Position numbers and translations under genes: made by a program. 9,593 bases of DNA from Nitrospirota bacterium (GTDB taxonomy: Bacteria; Nitrospirota; Thermodesulfovibrionia; Thermodesulfovibrionales; Magnetobacteriaceae), in the NCBI GenBank assembly GCA_015232165.1, contig JADGAE010000052.1, positions 1 through 9,593 on the forward strand, given 5' to 3'. Positions 5,603-9,593 of this stretch are shown piece after piece (position 1 is the first letter of the stretch; every line of letters begins with the position of its first letter). The notes below the pieces were generated by a model. The model was given only the letters and a program-made list of their open reading frames with translations, did not search any database and was not told the origin of the DNA.

Positions 5603-6739
5603 ATGCCAACAAGGGTAATGATAATCGCCGGAGAGGCATCCGGTGAGCTGTACGGGACACTGCTTGCCAGGCAGTTGAAGCAGCGGTGGCCCAATGTCAA
5701 CCTGATAGGCGTTGGCGGCAAGGGGATGGAGGCCGCCGGGGTCGAGCTTGTTGGGTACATGACGGGGGCATTTGGGCTTATCGAAGCCGCATCGACACTC
5801 GTGGCGCTGAGGCGCATGTATATAAAGATAACCGAACTGTTTAAGACGCTGAGGGTGGACGTCCTGGTGTTGATCGATTTCCCGGACTTCAATCTCAGGG
5901 TTGCCAGGAGCGCCAAGAAACACGGCATAAAGGTGCTGTACTACGTAAGCCCTCAGGTATGGGCGTGGAGGCGCGGGCGGATCAAGACCATCGGGCGTCT
6001 GACGGACAGGATTGCAGTGCTGTTGCCCTTTGAACCGGCGGTTTATGCACAGCATGGCATAGAGTGTGAGTTCGTGGGGCATCCTGTGGTTGAGGAGATA
6101 ACGGGGCATCCCATTGACAGGGATGCGTTGTTGGCGGGGTTTTCACTCAATCCGCAAGCGCCTGTTGTTGCGCTCCTGCCCGGGAGCAGGCACAGTGAGG
6201 TGGACAGGCATCTGCCCGTGATGGTTGAGTCTGTGAGGTTGTTGAAGGCAAGACATCCGGAGTTTCAATATCTGCTGCCGTTGGTGTCACACCTGGAACG
6301 TGACAGGTATGCCGATAGCCTTGCCGAGTTGGAGGCCCTTGGGGTGGTTATCGTTGCGGACCGGGCACTTGACGTCCTTGCCGTGAGCACGCTGGCGGTG
6401 GTTGCATCGGGGACGGCGGCCTTTCAGGCGGCCATTATAGGGGTACCGATGGTAGTGATCTACCGGTTATCGGCCTTTACTTACTACGCCGGGCGGATGC
6501 TCATACGTGTCAACTACATAAACCTCGTAAATTTGATCCACAACGCCGAAATAGTCAGGGAGTTGATCCAGGATGATGCCACCCCGGAGATGATCGCCAC
6601 CGAGGTAGAGCGGTTGTATCGTGACGATGAGGCGCGCACAAGGATGCTCAACGTCTTTGGACGTCTGCGGGCCATGTATGAGCACAAGGACCCAACCAAA
6701 AGGGTCGTTGAAATGATAGCCGAGATGGTGAGGGAGTGA
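5603..6739 (+). CDS. lpxB: Lipid-A-disaccharide synthase
   Basis: 378 residues, the usual LpxB length. LpxB joins 2,3-diacylglucosamine-1-phosphate and UDP-2,3-diacylglucosamine to form the lipid A disaccharide on the inner face of the inner membrane, so the organism builds lipopolysaccharide. Family motifs in order: AGEASGELYG (residues 9-18; family usually GEASGD, here Glu), IDFPDFN (91-97), YYVSPQVWAW (113-122), FVGHP (157-161), LLPGSR..EV (191-200), and a late ASGTAAFQAAIIGVPMVVIY. I chose ATG 5603; a longer frame from 5489 would only translate repeat R2. ATG 5618 is an alternative with AAGGG close upstream. No Shine-Dalgarno precedes 5603, only the pyrimidine end of R2. No other lpx or fatty-acid genes adjoin it, unlike the common lpxD-fabZ-lpxA-lpxB order. 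It converges with the adaptor gene on the other strand. Confidence 0.96.
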   Translation: MPTRVMIIAGEASGELYGTLLARQLKQRWPNVNLIGVGGKGMEAAGVELVGYMTGAFGLIEAASTLVALRRMYIKITELFKTLRVDVLVLIDFPDFNLRVARSAKKHGIKVLYYVSPQVWAWRRGRIKTIGRLTDRIAVLLPFEPAVYAQHGIECEFVGHPVVEEITGHPIDRDALLAGFSLNPQAPVVALLPGSRHSEVDRHLPVMVESVRLLKARHPEFQYLLPLVSHLERDRYADSLAELEALGVVIVADRALDVLAVSTLAVVASGTAAFQAAIIGVPMVVIYRLSAFTYYAGRMLIRVNYINLVNLIHNAEIVRELIQDDATPEMIATEVERLYRDDEARTRMLNVFGRLRAMYEHKDPTKRVVEMIAEMVRE

Positions 6740-6972
6740 TAAGGAAGAGAGCATAAACATTTATAGCAATATTTCATCCCCTAAGAAAAGAAAGAATGCA
6801 ATCCTTAAACAGGAGCTAAATTCAATTTTTTGGTTACTTACTCACCTTACGCACAGTTTATAAAGAGGGGGCGGCTCGCCCCTTGACCCCATTATACCTT
6901 GTTCAAGTGTATGTTCCATGCACAATTGCCTATCCTTTTCGGCAAAAAAACTGCCTCTATGCGTAACATGAG
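6740..6972. other. Convergent intergenic region without a gene
   Basis: This lies between the 3' ends of lpxB and the adaptor gene. The first 90 nt are AT-rich with no supported ORF. An imperfect inverted repeat (6832-6854 against 6959-6981) shares TGCGTAA and TGAGT at matching spacing. Between its arms are the short repeat R4 and a stretch containing GCACAATTGCC that resembles the flank of R0. A small stem GTAAC-ATGA-GTTAC at 6963-6976 overlaps the adaptor stop codon. Confidence 0.5.
6864..6894 (-). repeat. R4: short copy of the GC-rich repeat, possible terminator of the larC operon
   Basis: On the minus strand it reads TAATGGGGTCAAGGGG, then GGGGCG-AGC-CGCCCC (6868-6882) followed by CTCTTT. 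Hairpin I and the spacer are missing compared with R1 and R2. The stem with its following pyrimidines lies about 90 nt downstream of the adaptor gene on that strand and could terminate it. Confidence 0.65.
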
Positions 6973-8244
6973 TTACTTATGTGCAGGGGGTTGGTCTTTT
7001 TTGCTTTGTGCTGTGCCTGTGACTACTATCTTTGTCGCCACGATGTCGCCTTCGGAGAGACCTGAGACGATTTCGGTCATGTCCTCGCCCCTTATGCCGA
7101 CCTTGACGGGGACCTTAACGGTGGTTGTTTCGTTGACGACCCTGTAGACGACCTCCTTGCCATCCTCAAACTTGACGGCACTGTTGGCAACACACAGGAC
7201 ATTGACCTTCTTATCGGCCATGACCCTTGCGTGTGTGGTCATCTCCGTCCTGAGCACGCGGGCATCCTCTGGGGGGATGTTGACTATCGCCTGGTAATAC
7301 ACGATGTTGTCCTTGACCAGCGGATAGGGGTCAATCCGGTCAATGACGCCCTTGAATACCCGTTCCGGATAGGTGTCAACGGTGTAGTCCACCTCCAGAC
7401 CCACGGTGATCCTGCCAACGTCGGTTTCGTCGATGTACAGCCACATCTCAAGCCTGTCCGGGACGATGACCGTCACCAGATTGGCCACCTGCAAGCCGGC
7501 CACCACGGTCTCCCCCTCCTGCGCCGTCACGTCCGATACGACACCGTCAATGGGGGAGACGATGTTCGTGTAGGAGAGCAATATAGCCTCCTTGTCTAAC
7601 GCAGTCTGTGCTACAACCAAATCCGCCTTTGCAACGGCAAGGTCGGCGCTGAACTCTTCCTTTGTGCGCCTGAGCGTCTCTTCGTACTTGTCCAGGTCGG
7701 CAATGGCCTGCCTATGCTCTGCCTGCGCCTTGTCGTAGTTGCTGCGTGAAACGAACTCCCGCCGGGATAGCTCCTCCTGCCTGGCCGCCTCCACACGCGC
7801 AAGGTCTGCACGCGCCCGACGATAGGACAGGTCTGCCTCGGCCTCCTGTATCCTGAGGGGATAGGTGCGCTCGATCCTTGCAACGTTCTCTTGGGCTTTG
7901 CGCAGGGATGCCCGCAGTTGTTCGATGCCCTTGAGGGTCTCACGGTCGTCTATCTTTGCGATCAACTGTCCCTTTTTGACCGGGTTGCCAACGCGTGCAT
8001 ACATGTGCGTAATCGTACCGGTGGCCCTGGCGCCTATCTTTATCATGGCCCCCACCTGGGGCTTGATGATGCCGGTTTCCACCACGACACTGGCAATGTC
8101 TGCACGCTTCACCGTTGCTGTGTCAAGGGGCTTGATCTCAGCCTGCCTGTGGGCCTTGTCGTAGAAATACCACCCCACTACCGCAGCAACGATAACCAGC
8201 ACGGCAATGGCCGCCTTAACGTACCTGCGCTTCCCTGATGCCAT
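6973..8244 (-). CDS. HlyD/MacA-type membrane-fusion (periplasmic adaptor) protein
   Basis: 423 residues from the ATG whose complement is at 8242-8244. A basic N-terminus (SGKRRYVK) and one membrane segment (residues 9-28) anchor it in the inner membrane with the body in the periplasm. Then come the first lipoyl half (about 50-100, with GARATGTITHMYARVGNPVKK), a long Glu/Arg/Ala-rich coiled-coil hairpin (about 103-225), the second lipoyl half (LLSYTNIVSPIDGVVSDVTA, 222-241) and beta-barrel and membrane-proximal domains to the end. Such adaptors link an inner-membrane ABC or RND pump to an outer-membrane channel. No pump or TolC gene follows; the next gene is lpxB on the other strand. I rejected the longer start at 8322, since it lies within larC in another frame and lacks a ribosome binding site. 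The start lies 29 nt inside larC, so the two are probably translated together. Confidence 0.88.
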   Translation of the reverse strand: MASGKRRYVKAAIAVLVIVAAVVGWYFYDKAHRQAEIKPLDTATVKRADIASVVVETGIIKPQVGAMIKIGARATGTITHMYARVGNPVKKGQLIAKIDDRETLKGIEQLRASLRKAQENVARIERTYPLRIQEAEADLSYRRARADLARVEAARQEELSRREFVSRSNYDKAQAEHRQAIADLDKYEETLRRTKEEFSADLAVAKADLVVAQTALDKEAILLSYTNIVSPIDGVVSDVTAQEGETVVAGLQVANLVTVIVPDRLEMWLYIDETDVGRITVGLEVDYTVDTYPERVFKGVIDRIDPYPLVKDNIVYYQAIVNIPPEDARVLRTEMTTHARVMADKKVNVLCVANSAVKFEDGKEVVYRVVNETTTVKVPVKVGIRGEDMTEIVSGLSEGDIVATKIVVTGTAQSKKDQPPAHK

Positions 8245-9439
8245 TGATCTGTTGCAAGGCCGCCGCGTATACGTCCCTGACGGCTGCGTTGTGTTTGTGT
8301 GCAAGTGCCCGGCAATCCTCAAATTCCGGCGCTACGTTTGTCACACGGCCATCGTGAAGGGCAATCTTTACCCGCACGTCGCCATAGGGGGTCGCAACCG
8401 TTGTCATCTGACGCTCAAGGGTCTGTCGCTCCACCCCGTAATAGCGCAGGCCGATTGTGGTCGTTTCGGCAAAGACGATTCCAGTCAGCGCCTCTCGTAT
8501 ATCGGCGGGTGTTATAATTGTCAGTTTGATGGCCGGTCTGCCCTTTTTCATGATAATGGGCGTAAGAAAGACATCCAACGCTCCAGCCTCAAGCAGTCTT
8601 GTCATCAGCGGCTCGTACAATTGCGGGGACATGTCGTCTATGTTGGTTTCGATGACGATTATCTTTGGTACGGCGATTTCCGGTTGCATGACATCCGGCA
8701 TTTCGCCCCTGAAGACCCTCAGTGCGTTTGCAGCGGTTGGGAAGTCCCTCTGCCCTGCCCCACATCCAATGTCCGTGATCGTCATCAGCGGCATGTGGGC
8801 CACTGCACAACACTCATGACTTATGATGGCCGCCCCGGTGGGGGTCGTAAGCTCCGCGTTGATGTCGGTTGAGTAGACGGACATCCCCTTGAGCAACTGT
8901 GCGGTGGCCGGTGCGGGGACGGGCAAGATGCCGTGCTGTGTCCTTACGACGCCGCTTCCCACGTTTACAGGGGATACAAACTGTCGCTCGATGCCCAGAT
9001 AGTCAACGGCCAGGAGGTATCCAAGGATGTCCACAAGGCAGTCGATGGCGCCAAGCTCGTGCAGGTGCGTCTGGTCATAACAGGTGCCATGGACACTGGC
9101 CTCGGCGTCAAAGAGACCCTTAAATATCCGCAGCCCACGCACCTTGATTGTGTCCTTGAGTGTCGAGGCATTGATGATCCGCTCAACGTCCGACCACTTT
9201 TTACCGGGAGTCTCCACCCCCTTTCTGGCGCTGTGGTGGTCATCTTCTACACAGACGTCAAACTTGGTTGCCTTAAGTCCGCTGCGCAAGACGCTCTTAC
9301 AACTGATGCAGTCGCGCTCAATTGGTAGAAAGCTCAGGTTGTCTCTGAGGTAGTCAATGGGCACCCCAAGGTCAATTAGTGCACCCACGAGCATGTCACC
9401 ACTGGCCCCACTGGCGCACTCTATGTAAGCAATATCCAT
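8216..9439 (-). CDS. larC: Nickel-pincer cofactor nickel-insertion protein LarC
   Basis: 407 residues in one uninterrupted frame, about the full length of LarC. LarC inserts nickel into the pyridinium-3,5-bisthiocarboxylic acid mononucleotide to make the nickel-pincer cofactor of lactate racemase and related enzymes, acting in the cytoplasm after LarB and LarE. Motifs: YIECASGASGDMLVGAL (5-21), an HH-rich segment (68-69), SVHGT...HLHELGAIDCLVDILG (116-140), TPTGAA (199-204), DIGCGAGQRDFP (223-234), ETNIDDMSPQLY (264-275), MKKGRPAIKLT (297-307) and a late ETTTIGLR. In some lactobacilli the same protein is made by a frameshift between two frames; here it is one frame. No larA, larB or larE is in the window, so the enzyme served cannot be named. 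An 18-bp perfect palindrome covers the start codon and no Shine-Dalgarno is at normal spacing. The adaptor gene overlaps its 3' end. Confidence 0.93.
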   Translation of the reverse strand: MDIAYIECASGASGDMLVGALIDLGVPIDYLRDNLSFLPIERDCISCKSVLRSGLKATKFDVCVEDDHHSARKGVETPGKKWSDVERIINASTLKDTIKVRGLRIFKGLFDAEASVHGTCYDQTHLHELGAIDCLVDILGYLLAVDYLGIERQFVSPVNVGSGVVRTQHGILPVPAPATAQLLKGMSVYSTDINAELTTPTGAAIISHECCAVAHMPLMTITDIGCGAGQRDFPTAANALRVFRGEMPDVMQPEIAVPKIIVIETNIDDMSPQLYEPLMTRLLEAGALDVFLTPIIMKKGRPAIKLTIITPADIREALTGIVFAETTTIGLRYYGVERQTLERQMTTVATPYGDVRVKIALHDGRVTNVAPEFEDCRALAHKHNAAVRDVYAAALQQINGIREAQVR

Positions 9440-9448
9440 ATGGATATT
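9431..9448 (-). promoter_or_regulatory. Perfect 18-bp palindrome over the larC start codon
   Basis: AATATCCATATGGATATT is its own reverse complement, and the larC ATG is at its centre. It could be an operator or an RNA structure hiding the start codon. It could also be partly coincidental, since codons Met-Asp-Ile give ATGGATATT. Confidence 0.4.
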
Positions 9449-9463
9449 CTAATCCCTATGCGC

Positions 9464-9561
9464 TAAAAAAAGAAAGGGGCGGCTCCGCGCCCCCTTCAGA
9501 ACCCCCTGCAAGGGGAAGGGTGAGGCACCCCGGCCAAAAAGAAGTCCCCTTGACCCCATTA
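9464..9561 (-). repeat. R5: GC-rich repeat copy upstream of larC, with disrupted hairpin I
   Basis: On the minus strand it begins TAATGGGGTCAAGGGGAC. The normal TG loop of hairpin I is replaced by about 23 extra nt containing TTTTTGGCC and a GGGTG/CACCC pair, after which the second arm (TCCCCTTGCAGGGG) resumes. Hairpin II with GGCGCGGAGCCGCC and a pyrimidine tract with a run of seven T follow. It lies in the same orientation as larC, ending about 24 nt before its ATG. The 32 nt to the right of it (9562-9593) show nothing I can support. Confidence 0.8.
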
Positions 9562-9593
9562 TTTCACACTCAATTATCATGCCTGAAAGAACC

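Noticed and set aside
5369..6109. Minus-strand open frame of 246 codons
   Set aside because: It spans the rubrerythrin end, repeat R2 and the lpxB start on the opposite strand; its composition (Pro/His/Arg) is that of an antisense shadow.
6899..7147. Plus-strand open frame of 82 codons with a hydrophobic stretch
   Set aside because: It is antisense to the C-terminal domain of the adaptor, with no ribosome binding site.
8245..8322. Longer N-terminus for the adaptor protein
   Set aside because: It would lie further inside larC in another frame, and the membrane anchor preceded by basic residues starts naturally at the ATG complement 8242-8244.
8207..8872. Plus-strand open frame of 221 codons opposite larC
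   Set aside because: It is antisense to conserved LarC motifs and has no support of its own.

Overview
The window reads as chromosomal DNA of an anaerobic or microaerophilic diderm (Gram-negative) bacterium. It encodes a lipid A biosynthesis enzyme (LpxB), a Tat-exported molybdopterin oxidoreductase of the polysulfide/thiosulfate reductase type with its ferredoxin subunit, a reverse rubrerythrin, and LarC of the nickel-pincer cofactor pathway. Gene content, moderate GC and the GC-rich intergenic palindromes recall Nitrospirota (magnetotactic 'Candidatus Magnetobacterium' relatives) or sulfur-metabolising delta-type lineages. That placement is inference; nothing here fixes the taxon.

Layout. 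1-188 (+): 3' end of an FG-GAP/VCBS-like repeat protein. 447-1523 (+): RNase Z-like metallo-beta-lactamase, bracketed by inverted copies of a repeat whose right copy encodes its C-terminal tail. 1524-1862: decayed sequence with a frameshifted DUF2442-like pseudogene. 1863-4603 (+): psrA/phsA-like and psrB/phsB-like genes overlapping by 4 nt, with no membrane subunit after them. 4604-4914: relic small ORFs, then a promoter and a CRP/FNR-type palindrome before the rubrerythrin gene (4921-5466, +). 5603-6739 (+): lpxB. 6973-9439 (-): larC, then a MacA/HlyD-type membrane-fusion adaptor overlapping it by 29 nt, converging on lpxB.

A family of GC-rich double-hairpin repeats (core TAATGGGGTCAAGGGG) is the most striking non-coding feature. 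Five clear copies and one degenerate copy lie at the edges of transcription units. Three full copies sit immediately 5' of a gene in the same orientation as that gene (the RNase Z-like gene, lpxB, larC). Two inverted copies lie downstream of genes. One stem carries a compensatory base-pair change between copies, so the palindrome appears to be maintained. These repeats have supplied coding sequence (the tail of the RNase Z-like protein), probably terminators, and gene-start regions without a Shine-Dalgarno.

Functionally, PsrAB and the rubrerythrin fit anaerobic sulfur-compound respiration plus peroxide defence, possibly under a CRP/FNR-family regulator. LpxB serves the outer membrane. LarC points to a nickel-pincer enzyme elsewhere in the genome. 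I see no complete previously undescribed multi-gene system; the repeat family and the decayed flanks of psrAB deserve the closest look.
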